Notes: a model not told the origin generated them from the sequence alone. A stretch of DNA of 64,000 nucleotides from an uncultured Blautia sp. (GCA_900551075.1 URVB01000004.1:1-64000), one strand, 5' to 3'. Positions 35,524 through 45,313 are shown, counted from the stretch's first letter. Program-made: numbers and translations.

Positions 35524-36419
35524 TTAAATAAATATAGTTAAGAATAGCAAAGGACACGCCGAAAGCAGGTACTTTGATCTGCCGCGATGTTTCTTGTTTC
35601 GGGAATAGATCTCTTTGATGTTCAGTTGTTCGCCACAATAGGCATATTTAATTCGGCTGCTTTTCTTGATCATGGCGGTCACATTCATACCTTTCGTTTT
35701 GGTAGCAGTGATCTGTGCAGGGTTAGAAAACCAGGAGTCAAAAAGAACATAATTCGCATTGAAACCTGCGGAAACAGCAGTATCCAGCAATGTCATCATC
35801 GCTTCCGGTGCTTTTGTCCGAGCCAGTTAACGTCTTCTTCCGGCAAGAGTTCTGTTATTAAAGTCCTTTACAGGGCCAATGATATTTGTAGCTTTTGCCG
35901 AAGCCAACAGACAGCTGTTTACGGGAATCAGTGTATTTCCATCACTTCAGCTTAAGGTGAGCATCCGGAATCCCTTTTTGAACTGCATATCCGTATGGTC
36001 AAAAACTTTGGAACCCAGTTCTGTTTTCTTGCAGCTCGTGCGATTAAAAAGGCTGTCATCAATAATGAAGGCATTTTTCCTTTTTTCATCCGTCAGATCC
36101 AGTATGTCATTGTTCACAATGTCTGCCGCAAGAAGAAAAGTGAAACGGAGCCAGTTTGTTTTTGCAGAATTAAGAAAGCGATAGAAAATGTTCTTGGAAA
36201 ACTCTTTCATAAAAGAGTCGGTACGTTGCTGCATATACATACTTCTTCCAACAAAAATGTTGCTGAGTTTATAACGCAGTAAAGAAACTGGTGAAATGCC
36301 TTTTTCTTTCATTCCATTACATCTAGCAAAAAGTTTACCAATATGATGTTTGTAAAAAATCTCTGAATACAGTCAACTAAAGCTTTCTCATCTGAATGGT
36401 TTTGTGGTATACTGGACAT
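35524..36419 (-). pseudogene. IS4 family transposase, frameshifted
   Basis: From ATG 36419 on the minus strand (PQNHSDEKALVDCIQRFFTN), one frameshift near 36310 leads into SPVSLLRYKLSNIFVGRSMY and FLNSAKTNWLRFTFLLAADI. NAFIIDDSLFNR carries the first catalytic Asp. FDHTDMQFKKGFRMLTL follows, and after a stop, NANYVLFDSWFSNPAQI contains the second Asp (YxxxDSWF). The C-terminal third with the catalytic Glu is missing, ending at 35524 in unrelated sequence. It is a truncated, non-functional IS4/IS231-like element. Bases 36420-36650 hold its inverted flank and AT-rich spacer. Confidence 0.85.
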
Positions 36420-36659
36420 GGCATAAATCCTCCTTGGTTTGTTGGTTTCTAGTCAAATCTATTATACCAAACGGAATAGGTTTATGCCTTTTTTATTGAC
36501 TGAAATATTGAATTTTCAAGGTTCAACACACTTTATTGGTGTGGGAAGTCTTAGTAAAATATATTTTTCTTATAACCTGCTTCACTCTTCTATTGATACG
36601 AGCCAAAATCATTATCAACAGATTTTAACTCGTATCTTTAAAGATTCTATCAATAAAAC

Positions 36660-38275
36660 ATAACAGAAAACAAGGAAACTAAATCCCTTTTCACAATACT
36701 CGTGAGCACCCTTCCTGCCATTGTTCCTCCAAGAAACCGTCCCGTAGAAACAGAAACTGTCTTCTTTATTGAATTTTTAGTCGCCACATTTCTTGTAATC
36801 GCTTTTGCTGAATATTTATAAGGATTCCTTCCCATCTTGTTTCAGCCAATCCCTGCAGGCTTTTTCCAGGCAATCCTTTGGGAAATCTATTTCTTTCCAC
36901 TCATTTTTGCCCTTATAGCATCTATTCCTGTTCTTGCAATGCCGACATGCACTCTTATTGGCGTACCGAATATTCCCATTATTCTTGATACACTTTTGCC
37001 TGAGTATTTCGCCTGATGGGCAATACACCAGATTTCTTTCCGGATCTCGAACAAAATATCCTTCCTTTGCTCTTTCCCGCATTTCCTCCGGTGTTTCATA
37101 AACAGATTTTATACCCTCAGATTCTGTATATTCTTCCTTCTCTTTCCGCCGCACCTCTTTGACTTCGATTTTAGTAATAACATCTTTGTATGCATCCGGT
37201 ATTTGGCCTGTGTGAAGCGCCTTTGACAATTCCTCCGGTTTTGTGCTTGATAAATCCGCTTCCGCTTCCTCATAAGGAATCTCCATCTCATATCCATCTT
37301 TGCCATCATCCGTGATCACATGCGGAATGATGCCGTTCTCCAGGCACTTTATCATATCTTCTTTATTTTCGTAGTCTTTATCCGCTCTCCAGTATTTCTC
37401 CGGATGTGTCCTTTCGTATCTCCTCCATTGTAGGATACAACAGGCCATGATCCGTCACCTGATTCGTCATCTCAAAATCTTTGATCAAATGTGTCTCGGA
37501 ATCTACAGCTGTTTGGGGATTATAAGCTACAACAAACCCATTTTTACTTTTCATCAGCTTTGCGTCTGCGTCTGTTAACGACAACTGTGAAACACCGGTT
37601 TCTTCCATCAGTTTTTGATATGCCTCATAACGTGCCGTACGCTCGCGAGCTTCCCTGAGCTTGTTTTCTACCACTTCCCTCGTTACCTGATCTGAAGACT
37701 CCCCGGCATCTTCCTGTTCATCCATATCCTCCAGGATACGCAGGCACTCATCCGTATGAGCATTCAGCCATTTTACTCGGTCATCCAGCTTATTTTTCGT
37801 AAAATTATTATTTTCTGAGTTATTGGCTTGGAATTTACTGCCATCTATAGTAACCCCAGTCAACACTTCCTGCAATCCTACGATTAAATTCATGGAATAT
37901 CTTCTTCAGGCTGTCAATATTATCCTTTCGAAAATCTGATATGGTTCGGAAATCCGGCTCCACACCGCCAGTCATCCATTTTACTTCTATATTAACTTTG
38001 CAGCTGTCTGCCAGTTTCCTTGAAGACCTTATCCCCTTACGGTTACCGTATATATACAGCTTATACATTCCACGCAGATTATACTGAGGGCGTCCACTCG
38101 GCGCAACTTTTTTTACTCCAAGTCCAGACGAATCAAGACTGTTTACAAAAGCGTCTATAAGCCGGGCGATACTGTCCGGGGCTACAAAAGAATCCCACGA
38201 GCAATACATCATCTGGCAGCGGTCAAAAGTTGGAACAGGTAAACTCACTGCCTGAGTTTTCGGACAGTCTCCCCT
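36660..38275 (-). pseudogene. IS1182 family transposase, frameshifted and 3'-truncated
   Basis: Three minus-strand frames add up to one IS1182 transposase. The first (38275-37835) has YIYGNRKGIRSSRKLADSCK and GGVEPDFRTISDFRK. The second (37893-37378) has TIDGSKFQANNSENNNF and AYNPQTAVDSETHLIKDFEM. The third (37448-36816) has DYENKEDMIKCLENGIIPHV and a cysteine-rich CPSGEI...C..C segment. The C-terminal Glu region is replaced by unrelated sequence at about 36830. The IS edge abuts an Rhs core fragment at about 38270 (AGACTGTCCGAAAA could be its terminal repeat), so it inserted into a second rhs copy. Confidence 0.88.
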
Positions 38276-38430
38276 GTACCGGAACGGGTTCCTCTCGCCA
38301 AGCGTCCCCGCCATAGTGTCTTCGATCTTTTCGACCTTGCCCCAGCTGTCGTAAATATATTTTACTACCGTGTCTCCGAACCTGTCAATCATGGCGATGA
38401 CGTCGTGCTGCACATTACAAACACGAGGTT
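38272..38430 (-). pseudogene. Rhs core fragment interrupted by IS1182
   Basis: About 50 codons, NVQHDVIAMIDRFGDTVVKY, DSWGKVEKIE, then GERNPFRYRG, duplicate the core of the rhs gene at about 40980-41130 with a few substitutions. The copy starts right after the endolysin remnant stop and ends at the IS1182 edge. It looks like a displaced rhs tip or the downstream partner of an rhs recombination array. Confidence 0.85.
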
Positions 38431-38437
38431 ATTTTCT

Positions 38438-39107
38438 TTACTGGAAAATCCTGCTCCAGGTTTTCCGGCCGATGATTCTATCCACAGCAAGGCCTTCTGA
38501 TTTTTGGAAACTGCGGACGGATTCCTCCATCCCGTTTCCAAAGATCGCATCGATATTTCCACGGTAGTATCCTTTCGCTGCCAGCAGTCCCTCTGCTATG
38601 GCAGGCAGTATCCGCGGATATTCGGATCGTTGATGGAATAATCTTTTTTTTGACGGTTCCGCCGTTGCTGTCCCCGTATAATGCGGAGGTATTGCCTTCA
38701 TTCGTATAGATTCTTCCGTTTCGGATACCTGTCACTCGTCCGATATGGGAATGGTGAAAGACCACAAGGCAGCCTAACTCCGGTACAGCGGAGATACGTC
38801 CCGCTTTCTCAAATGCCTCATAGATACGGAAGCAATGGTATCCCTGGTAGGTTTACCTGTCCATGCAGAAATGTGCCAGTGCCGTATCCACCCCAAAGGT
38901 CATCGCCTTCAGCCAGAATCGGCAGGCCGCGTACCACGACTGTCCCTGGCAGCCTGCCAGGCCCCAGTTGTTTACATCACGGGAATACTTTGTATAGTTT
39001 CCATATCCGGCATTTCCGTCAAAGCTGTCCAAATAGGCCACGCTCTTCTTTTCCTGATAGCCTGTCTGGCTCCTGGCCAGTACAAGCAGTTCCTGTAGAT
39101 TTCCCAT
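38438..39107 (-). pseudogene. phage-type endolysin, frameshifted
   Basis: The N-terminal frame from 39107 encodes NLQELLVLARSQTGYQEKKS and YGNYTKYSRDVNNWGLAGCQ, a CHAP/NlpC-like amidase fold beginning; GQSWYAACRFWL is the region where the catalytic Cys is normally found. The frame is lost near 38850. Another frame carries VFHHSHIGRVTGIRNGRIYT, the His-containing strand, and a third ends with GNIDAIFGNGMEESVRSFQK and GRKTWSRIFQ, a peptidoglycan-binding PG_binding_1 domain. At least two frameshifts separate them. Paired with the holin directly upstream. Confidence 0.8.
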
Positions 39108-39108
39108 C

Positions 39109-39528
39109 TTATTTCACCTCACTCCCTGTCTTTAATAAGTCGATCACTCTGCGGATACCATCGGGAAGCGGGAGACCCATTAGCCTGGCGTTCTCCACGA
39201 TAGACAGCGATTCATTTGCGATAAATCCAATGCACACCGCATCCCTGAGATAGTCCGTATGCATCAGCATATCCAGCCGTGCCGCGATCAGCACATACAG
39301 AAGGATCATGCCCTTCCGGCAGAGTCCTTTAAAGCCTGCGCGGCTCTCCATTGCCCCATTTGGGGATTTCGGGCTTTTCCCGAATACTCCGGGGAGAAGG
39401 ATCCCGCCGGTGATCCAGTCTGCCGCCATAAAGAGGACAAGGGTCTGGAGGGCCAGGTCCCATCCCCCGAATAATTCCGCAATCACCCCACCGATGAGGG
39501 CGACCATTGTAAAAAATCTGTATTTCAT
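39109..39528 (-). CDS. phage holin family protein (TcdE/phage_holin_4-like)
   Basis: 139 residues with three or four hydrophobic segments (FFTMVALIGGVIAELFGGWD, LVLFMAADWITGGILL, KGMILLYVLIAARLDML). MAADWITGG and a C-terminal charged tail fit the Phage_holin_4/TcdE family. Holins of this type sit beside toxin genes in Clostridia (for example tcdE) and allow export of large proteins without a signal peptide. The stop lies 1 base from the endolysin start, and the gene follows the Rhs toxin and candidate immunity genes, so toxin release is the likely task. Confidence 0.88.
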   Translation of the reverse strand: MKYRFFTMVALIGGVIAELFGGWDLALQTLVLFMAADWITGGILLPGVFGKSPKSPNGAMESRAGFKGLCRKGMILLYVLIAARLDMLMHTDYLRDAVCIGFIANESLSIVENARLMGLPLPDGIRRVIDLLKTGSEVK

Positions 39529-39686
39529 GTTTTTTCACCTGTTCCTTTCTTAATTTTCCTAAAAATGGGTGCAAAAAAGGAAGCGGCCGGTGGTGCACCG
39601 CTCCCCTACATATTTTAATCAATACCTTTTGGGCTATTTTTATAAACTATTTAGTATTATTGGGGTTGTACTCAAAATAATTCTTA

Positions 39687-40061
39687 TTAGATTTCAAAAT
39701 CAATCAAATTACGGTACACAACTCCACAATTATTACACTTCAAAGAAATCCATATCCACGAAAACGCATTATCTATATTAATTATACCATCTTCTCTAAG
39801 ATCTTGAAAATCTGGATACTCATATCTTATTGCTATTGAATAGTTATTCCGCCTGCAGCGTTCACATTCAAATTCTTTTAAGATATTCTCTTTCTCTTTA
39901 TTGTTTCTATCGCATTGTTCATACCCATCTAAATTATTGTCAAATACCAGTATATCTTTTCCGCATTTCTTACAATACGCTTTAAAAACTATCTGTTCTC
40001 CATCCGGAATAAGATATAATTTCATAAAAAAGCCATTTTTCTTAATTCCTTTGAATTTCAC
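39687..40061 (-). CDS. candidate immunity protein with zinc-ribbon cysteines
   Basis: 124 residues from a GTG start; I do not recognise a named family. Three CxxC knuckles are visible (CKKC, CERC, CNNC), suggesting one or two zinc ribbons. It lies immediately downstream of the rhs gene (55 bp between stop and GTG), the position of immunity genes in polymorphic toxin loci. The same frame stays open upstream of the GTG into the rhs 3' end and there shows further cysteines (CIQKNC, SCC), so the true start may be earlier, at a rare codon, and overlap rhs. There is no signal or membrane segment, so it would act in the cytoplasm. Confidence 0.6.
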   Translation of the reverse strand: MKFKGIKKNGFFMKLYLIPDGEQIVFKAYCKKCGKDILVFDNNLDGYEQCDRNNKEKENILKEFECERCRRNNYSIAIRYEYPDFQDLREDGIINIDNAFSWIWISLKCNNCGVVYRNLIDFEI

Positions 40062-40116
40062 CCCAAACTCTTGACTATTACAACAAGATAACTGACCTTT
40101 TATTAATATATTACCC

Positions 40117-42693
40117 TCACAATTTTTTTGAATACATTTCTTTAAATATGGCTTTATCCTTTTCGGTATTATAATTGCGTATCTCCCTTCTACCTGAACA
40201 GTCTTCTAACCCATGTAACGACCTTTCCAATGAGTCCAGGATTACTTCCCTGCAGCCATGAAACTTTTTCCGTACACATGATATACTCTGTTTTGGACTA
40301 ACAACTTCTACAACTTTATTTACACCTTTTTTTCCAATTCCTGTTACATCTGGCCTTTTTAATCCTCCATTTAATCCCATCCTTTTCATAGATGTATTTA
40401 ATCCAATTTTTGAATATCTTCCAGAAGCCGCCATTTTTCCTGCTTCCATATTGGAAGCTAATTTGTGCAACTTAGAACCATGTGCCTTATTAATAATAGT
40501 TGTTCCACCTATACCAATATTAACTCCGGCCGCAATGCTCCCTGTTATTCCTCCTACAATTGCACCATCCATAAAACCAGAACATGCACCATCAATTACA
40601 CCTTGCAAATCTCCTGATAATCCGCCACCTATTCCGCCTAATACAACTCCAGATATGCTACCTCCTATTGCTCCGGATAATGCAGCCCCACATATAACTG
40701 CAACTGTGCCACCTGTAGCTATACTCGCGACAGCTAATCCTGCAATTACTGTTCCGCCAATAGCAACTTTTGCTATATTCGGAATAGAAAAATATCCCTC
40801 TACGTCAACTCTGTTCACCGGATTATTGAGACAATATGCATATAAATTATACTGATTAATATTTCCCTGCTCTGTTGATAGAACATCCATATCATCTGCA
40901 GAAATAAAACGGCGGAGTTCCGGATCATAGTAGCGGCTGGATATATAATACAGTCCTGTCTCGGTATCGTAGTAATACCCCCTGTACCGGAACGGGTTCC
41001 TCTCGCCAAGCGTCTTTGCCATGGTGCCTTCGATCTTTTCGACCTTGCCCCAGCTGTCGTAAGTATATTTTACTACCGTTTCTCCGAACCTGTCAAGCAT
41101 TGCAATGACGTCGTTCTGCACATTACGGATATACATATAGATGTTGCTGTCATAGGTGACGGAGATCACATTCCCGGCGGAATCGTAGCGGTACCACAGG
41201 TTCTTCTCGCTTCCGGTGCGCTCCGATACCAGCAGGTCGCCAGCATAACAGAACTGGGTCGCCGCGCCGTCCACCACCTTCTTTGTACGGTTTCCGGTAT
41301 GGTCGTAGTAATAGCGGATACTTCTCCCGTTTTCCACGCCGCTGAGCTTCCGGCCCTGGGTCCAGGTATAGCGCACGCTGCCCTTCGTCAGCATATTGCC
41401 GACAGCGTCATAGGTCATGGCTGTGTTGCCCCACTTCATCAGCTTATCCTTCCACGTACCGTCAAAGGTTCCTGTCTTCGCGGAGACCGCCGCAGACGGA
41501 AGTGTTCCCGTCGTATACGCATACTCCTTCTCGCTCACCAGGTTCCCGCCAACATCGTAGCTGTAAACCACAGTTTTATTCAGGATCTGGTTATTCTCGC
41601 GGATCAGACGGTTCAGCTCGTCATACTGGTAAACGATGGCTTTGGTAGTGCCGCCAATCGCATTCGTATCGCTGTCCTGGATCTTTGTGATATTTCCGTT
41701 CCCATCATAAGTATACCCAATGTTCCGGCTGCCGGACACAACAGCATCCGGAAGTCCGCTCCTTTTCGTACTGTCCGTATCACTGTACTGAAAGATCACG
41801 CCGCTGGGTTTCGTAGGGTTCGTCCACATCTGGCTTACTACACGGCCCAGGCTGTCATAATCCGTTGTCCGGTAGTAATTACCGGAAGCCTTCGCCGTTA
41901 CCTCGCGTCCATCCTTATCATAAGTATAGGTGGTAGCAATGCCGGAGGTCCCTGTGCCATGGTACATGCGGGTCATCTGGTTATTGGCGTCGTAGGTGTA
42001 TTCGTAATAATTCTTTTCATTGTCCCTTGCCCGCATCAGACGGCCAAGGAAATCATAGTCCAGGTCATAGGTTTTCCCGCTGGGGTAATTCGTCACCTGC
42101 GCAAGGTTCCCCTGGCGGTCGTAAACATATCCGTTCAGCTTCTGCTCCGCGCAGGACGGGTCCTTGTAATAGCTCAGGAGCATAAGGTCCTGTTCATCGT
42201 AGGAATAACGGATATAAGCCCCGTTTGCGTAGGTCACCTTTTTCAGATTGCCGTTGTTCGCCTCATATTCATAGCTTACGACCCGGCTTCCCGCCACAGA
42301 TGCATTCAGGATATTTCCAAAAGCGTCGTAAGCAAAACCATAATTGAAGCCATTATGGGAGATCGCGGTCAGGCGGTCCTTCGTATAAGTATAGGTATCG
42401 GTCACAGACGCCGCGAAGTTTTTGCTGGCGGTCATGGTTCGCTCCATCCTGGTTCCCTTCGTCTGGTGGGAAACCTCCACGCTGCTGCTCTTAATCACAT
42501 TTCCGGCGGAGTCATAGGACAGCTTATATACCACGCCCTGGGCGGAAGTACCTTTAGTCACGTTATGCTTACCGTCATATTCATAGGTAAATTTGTTCCC
42601 TTTGGCATCCGTGATCCCGGTCATGTCGAACTTAAGAAAACTGGCTGTGTTGTCATTGCAGGTAGAATTGACCGGAAGTAATTTTATGAACAC
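40117..42693 (-). CDS. Rhs repeat polymorphic toxin, 5'-truncated
   Basis: 858 residues of YD/Rhs repeats (YDSAGNVI, YDEQDLMLLSYY, YDFLGRLMRARD, YDGNGNITKIQD and others) ending in the core motif RYYDPELRRFISADD (about 585-600). After the core come NNPVNRVDVEGY, a glycine-rich hydrophobic stretch (about 640-735), and a variable tip of about 105 residues with RPDVTGIGKKGVNKVVEVVS, whose Asp and Glu spacing suggests a PD-(D/E)XK nuclease toxin (inference). The N-terminus is missing: the frame starts in the integrative element junction near 42680, so signal peptide and early repeats are lost. Candidate immunity, holin and endolysin genes follow on the same strand. Confidence 0.9.
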   Translation of the reverse strand: MFIKLLPVNSTCNDNTASFLKFDMTGITDAKGNKFTYEYDGKHNVTKGTSAQGVVYKLSYDSAGNVIKSSSVEVSHQTKGTRMERTMTASKNFAASVTDTYTYTKDRLTAISHNGFNYGFAYDAFGNILNASVAGSRVVSYEYEANNGNLKKVTYANGAYIRYSYDEQDLMLLSYYKDPSCAEQKLNGYVYDRQGNLAQVTNYPSGKTYDLDYDFLGRLMRARDNEKNYYEYTYDANNQMTRMYHGTGTSGIATTYTYDKDGREVTAKASGNYYRTTDYDSLGRVVSQMWTNPTKPSGVIFQYSDTDSTKRSGLPDAVVSGSRNIGYTYDGNGNITKIQDSDTNAIGGTTKAIVYQYDELNRLIRENNQILNKTVVYSYDVGGNLVSEKEYAYTTGTLPSAAVSAKTGTFDGTWKDKLMKWGNTAMTYDAVGNMLTKGSVRYTWTQGRKLSGVENGRSIRYYYDHTGNRTKKVVDGAATQFCYAGDLLVSERTGSEKNLWYRYDSAGNVISVTYDSNIYMYIRNVQNDVIAMLDRFGETVVKYTYDSWGKVEKIEGTMAKTLGERNPFRYRGYYYDTETGLYYISSRYYDPELRRFISADDMDVLSTEQGNINQYNLYAYCLNNPVNRVDVEGYFSIPNIAKVAIGGTVIAGLAVASIATGGTVAVICGAALSGAIGGSISGVVLGGIGGGLSGDLQGVIDGACSGFMDGAIVGGITGSIAAGVNIGIGGTTIINKAHGSKLHKLASNMEAGKMAASGRYSKIGLNTSMKRMGLNGGLKRPDVTGIGKKGVNKVVEVVSPKQSISCVRKKFHGCREVILDSLERSLHGLEDCSGRREIRNYNTEKDKAIFKEMYSKKL

Positions 42694-42730
42694 TTCTACG
42701 GTACAAAATCATACGAAAGGGGGTAAGACG

Positions 42731-44140
42731 ATGCCGGTATACAAAAATAGTAAAAATGGAAGTTGGTATGTGATGGTTCGATACACCGATTGGCGAGGAG
42801 AACGAAAACAGAAATGCCAGCGAGGATTTACAACGAAAAAAGAAGCACAGGAGTGGGAGCGACAGTTCCTGCTCCAGATAAAAGCTGACATGGATATGAC
42901 ATTGGAAAGCTTTTGCAAACTCTATGAAAAGGATGTGCGCCCACGTTTGAAGCTGAACACATGGCTGACAAAGGAGCATATCATCAAAGCGAAGATTCTG
43001 CCATATCTCGGAAAACGAAAACTTTCTGAAATTACAGCAAAGGATGTCATTGACTGGCAGAACGAAATCGGAACATTGAAAACACCGAGTGGGAAAACAC
43101 TTTCGCCTACATATTTGAAAACAATTCATGCACAGTTGAGTTCTATTTTCAATCATGCAAACCGCTATTATGACCTGAGTATCAATCCGGCGAAGAAAGC
43201 AGGAATGATGGGAGTAGAAGAAAGTAAGGAAATGCTGTTCTGGACAAAAGAAGAATATCTGCAGTTTGCAGAAGCGATGATGGCAAAGCCTCTGTCCTAT
43301 TATGCATTTGAAATGCTTTACTGGTGCGGTATTCGAGAGGGAGAACTTCTGGCACTGACTCCGGCAGATTTTGATTTTGAAACGGAAACGGTACAGATTA
43401 GCAAATCGTATCAGAGACTAAAGGGAAAAGATGTGATTACTTCCCCGAAGACACGCAAAGGAAATCGCACAATTAAGATGCCGAAGTTCCTTTGTGAGGA
43501 GATGCAGGATTGTCTGAAAATGTTTTATGACATTAAGGATACAGATCGTATTTTCCCGATAAGCAAGCATTATTTATTCAATGAAATGCAGAGAGGGTGC
43601 AAAGAAACCGGAGTGAAGCGGATCCGGGTGCATGATCTCCGTCATTCGCACGTTTTCTTACTTATTGACAAAGGATTTAGTGCATTGGCAATTGGAGAGC
43701 GTGTGGGACATGAAGCAGAAAGAATCACATACAGATATGCACACCTATTTCCAACTGTACAGACGGAAATGGCAAATATGCTGAAGGAGGAACGTAATGT
43801 GGAGGTGAGAGTGATGTCAGAGAAGGTGATGGACAGACAGGGGAGATGGAGAAATAAGACGGTTGCATTTCGTGTTTCTCCGGAAGAGGATGAAATCATC
43901 AAGTCTGCAGTCAGGTTGTCAGGTTTGACGAAACAGGAATATATCATCCGCAGATTGCAGGAGAAAGATGTTATTGTACAGGGAAATCCGAGAGTATACA
44001 AAGCATTGAAGGATGAAATGCAGAAAATTTTGATGGAATTACAGCGAATCAGGGATGCTTCAGATATGAATCAAGATTTGTTGGAAGTCATCAGTCTTGT
44101 GGCGGACATTATGAGCGGCATGAAAGAAGGCTGTGAATGA
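42731..44140 (+). CDS. tyrosine integrase fused in frame to a mobilization accessory protein
   Basis: 469 residues. Residues 1-60 are an AP2-like arm-binding domain (SKNGSWYVMVRYTDWRGERK), 60-160 the core-binding domain, and 170-355 the catalytic domain with Arg in YWCGIREGELL, HxLR in VHDLRHSHV, His in RVGHEAERIT and the Tyr nucleophile in YRYAHLF. It is Tn916-Int-like. Instead of stopping, the frame runs into RNKTVAFRVSPEEDEII, a ribbon-helix-helix mobilization protein normally encoded separately. The ATG at 42731 has AAAGGGGG upstream. It truncates the rhs gene on the opposite strand and marks the left edge of the mobile element. Confidence 0.9.
   Translation: MPVYKNSKNGSWYVMVRYTDWRGERKQKCQRGFTTKKEAQEWERQFLLQIKADMDMTLESFCKLYEKDVRPRLKLNTWLTKEHIIKAKILPYLGKRKLSEITAKDVIDWQNEIGTLKTPSGKTLSPTYLKTIHAQLSSIFNHANRYYDLSINPAKKAGMMGVEESKEMLFWTKEEYLQFAEAMMAKPLSYYAFEMLYWCGIREGELLALTPADFDFETETVQISKSYQRLKGKDVITSPKTRKGNRTIKMPKFLCEEMQDCLKMFYDIKDTDRIFPISKHYLFNEMQRGCKETGVKRIRVHDLRHSHVFLLIDKGFSALAIGERVGHEAERITYRYAHLFPTVQTEMANMLKEERNVEVRVMSEKVMDRQGRWRNKTVAFRVSPEEDEIIKSAVRLSGLTKQEYIIRRLQEKDVIVQGNPRVYKALKDEMQKILMELQRIRDASDMNQDLLEVISLVADIMSGMKEGCE
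43814..44140 (+). CDS. mobilization accessory protein (ribbon-helix-helix, MobC-like), internal start
   Basis: The last 108 codons of the integrase frame have their own ATG at 43814 with GGAGGTGAGAGTG directly before it, so a separate protein can be made. NKTVAFRVSPEEDEIIKSAV and LSGLTKQEYIIRRL form the strand and two helices of a DNA-binding relaxosome protein. The rest is a coiled coil. Relatives are usually stand-alone genes beside relaxases in clostridial mobilizable elements. The lack of a stop between integrase and this domain is unusual. Confidence 0.72.
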   Translation: MSEKVMDRQGRWRNKTVAFRVSPEEDEIIKSAVRLSGLTKQEYIIRRLQEKDVIVQGNPRVYKALKDEMQKILMELQRIRDASDMNQDLLEVISLVADIMSGMKEGCE

Positions 44141-44203
44141 ACAAAGAAGTAAGAAAAGAAGGAAAAAGTCCCAACAGCGGCAACTGTCAGGACTTATGAT
44201 AAC

Positions 44204-44258
44204 CGGAAAATCTCTGTTATCTGGAATCATTCCAATTCAAGCTAGCAGAGGTTTTCCG
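44204..44258. promoter_or_regulatory. inverted repeat upstream of the ATPase gene
   Basis: CGGAAAATCTCTG (44204-44216) pairs with CAGAGGTTTTCCG (44246-44258), one G-U/mismatch, across a loop that contains the small palindrome GGAAT-CA-TTCC. A second hairpin (AAGTCC ... GGACTT, about 44166-44195) precedes it. They may attenuate or terminate integrase transcription, or serve as a recombinase arm site. Confidence 0.5.
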
Positions 44259-44266
44259 AAGTGACA

Positions 44267-45313
44267 ATGAGAGATTTATGGTTACAGAAGGAGGACAATA
44301 ATTTGGAACAGAAGATGGAACAGAAGTTGGAACAAAAACCGGAATTAAAGATGATTAAGCTTTCCGATGTGCAATCACAGGAAATCGAGTGGCTGTGGTA
44401 TCCGTTTACTCATTATGGAAAACTGACGATTATACAAGGTGTTCCGGGGGATGGAAAGACAACATTAGTGTTAAATTTGGCAGCAAAGCTGTCGAAGGGA
44501 GAAGGAATGGATGAGAATATGTCCGTTCCGGCACCGATCAACATTATTTACCAGACAGCAGAGGACGGTCTTGCAGATACAGTAAAGCCGAGACTGGAAA
44601 CAGCCGGAGCAGACTGCGAACGGATTATGGTAATCGATGAGAGTGATAAATCCCTTTCCATGATAGATGAATGTTTGGAAGAAGCAATTATACAAACAGG
44701 AGCCAGAGTTTTGATCTTAGATCCGATACAGGCATATCTCGGCGGTGGAATGGATATGAACAGAGCCAATGAAGCAAGAGATATGACAAAGAAATTAGGT
44801 GCTTTGGCAGAGAAAACGAAGTGTGCCATTATCTTAATCGGACATATGAATAAGGCGTCCGGGAATAAAGCTGCATATCGGGGGATGGGATCGATAGATT
44901 TTTTTGCTATGGCAAGAAGTGTAATCCTGGTGGGAAGAGTAGAATGAGAACCGAACCTTCGAGCAGTTCTTCAGATAAAAAATAACCTTACAGCATTTGG
45001 TCATGCGAAAGCATTTCGGCTGTCAGAGGATGGATTCGATTGGATGGGAGATTATGAGATTACAGTCGAAGAGGTTTTGGGCGGAATTGCACCAAAAGCA
45101 AATAAGCTGGAACAGGCAAAACAGATGCTTCGGGAAATGGCTGAAACGCAAAATGCGGTACTTAGCAATGAAATATTCGATGAAGCAAAAGAATTGGGGA
45201 TTTCCAAACGTACACTGGAAAATGCGAAAAAAGAACTGGGAATCCGAGCAAAGAAAATCAATAATTCGTGGTACTGGGAACTGGATCAGGTGAAACCGAT
45301 ACTGACGGAATAA
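44267..45313 (+). pseudogene. RecA-like AAA ATPase (RepA/primase-helicase type) with in-frame TGA
   Basis: The intact frame would give about 349 residues. Walker A is QGVPGDGKTTLVLNL (about 57-71). ARVLILDPIQAYL is Walker B, and CAIILIGHMNKASG is the conserved His motif of the RepA/RSF1010 or RecD-like hexameric helicases. RGMGSIDFFAMARSVILVGR follows. A TGA at 44945-44947 then interrupts; the same frame continues without shift as EPNLRAVLQIKNNLTAFGHA through a winged-helix C-terminus (SNEIFDEAKELGISKRTLEN) to 45313. It is a single nonsense change, probably from GGA. Likely role: replication or mobilization of the element. An ATG internal to the tail (45044) could start a separate 89-residue fragment. 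Confidence 0.82.

Noticed and set aside
41299..42681. 460-codon plus-strand open frame rich in Ile, Val and His
   Set aside because: Antisense to rhs YD repeats; the repetitive composition explains the long stop-free frame.
44945..44947. TGA as a possible selenocysteine or reassigned codon
   Set aside because: No hairpin typical of a bacterial SECIS follows, the site is not a Cys position, and neighbouring genes end normally with TGA, so a nonsense mutation is simpler.
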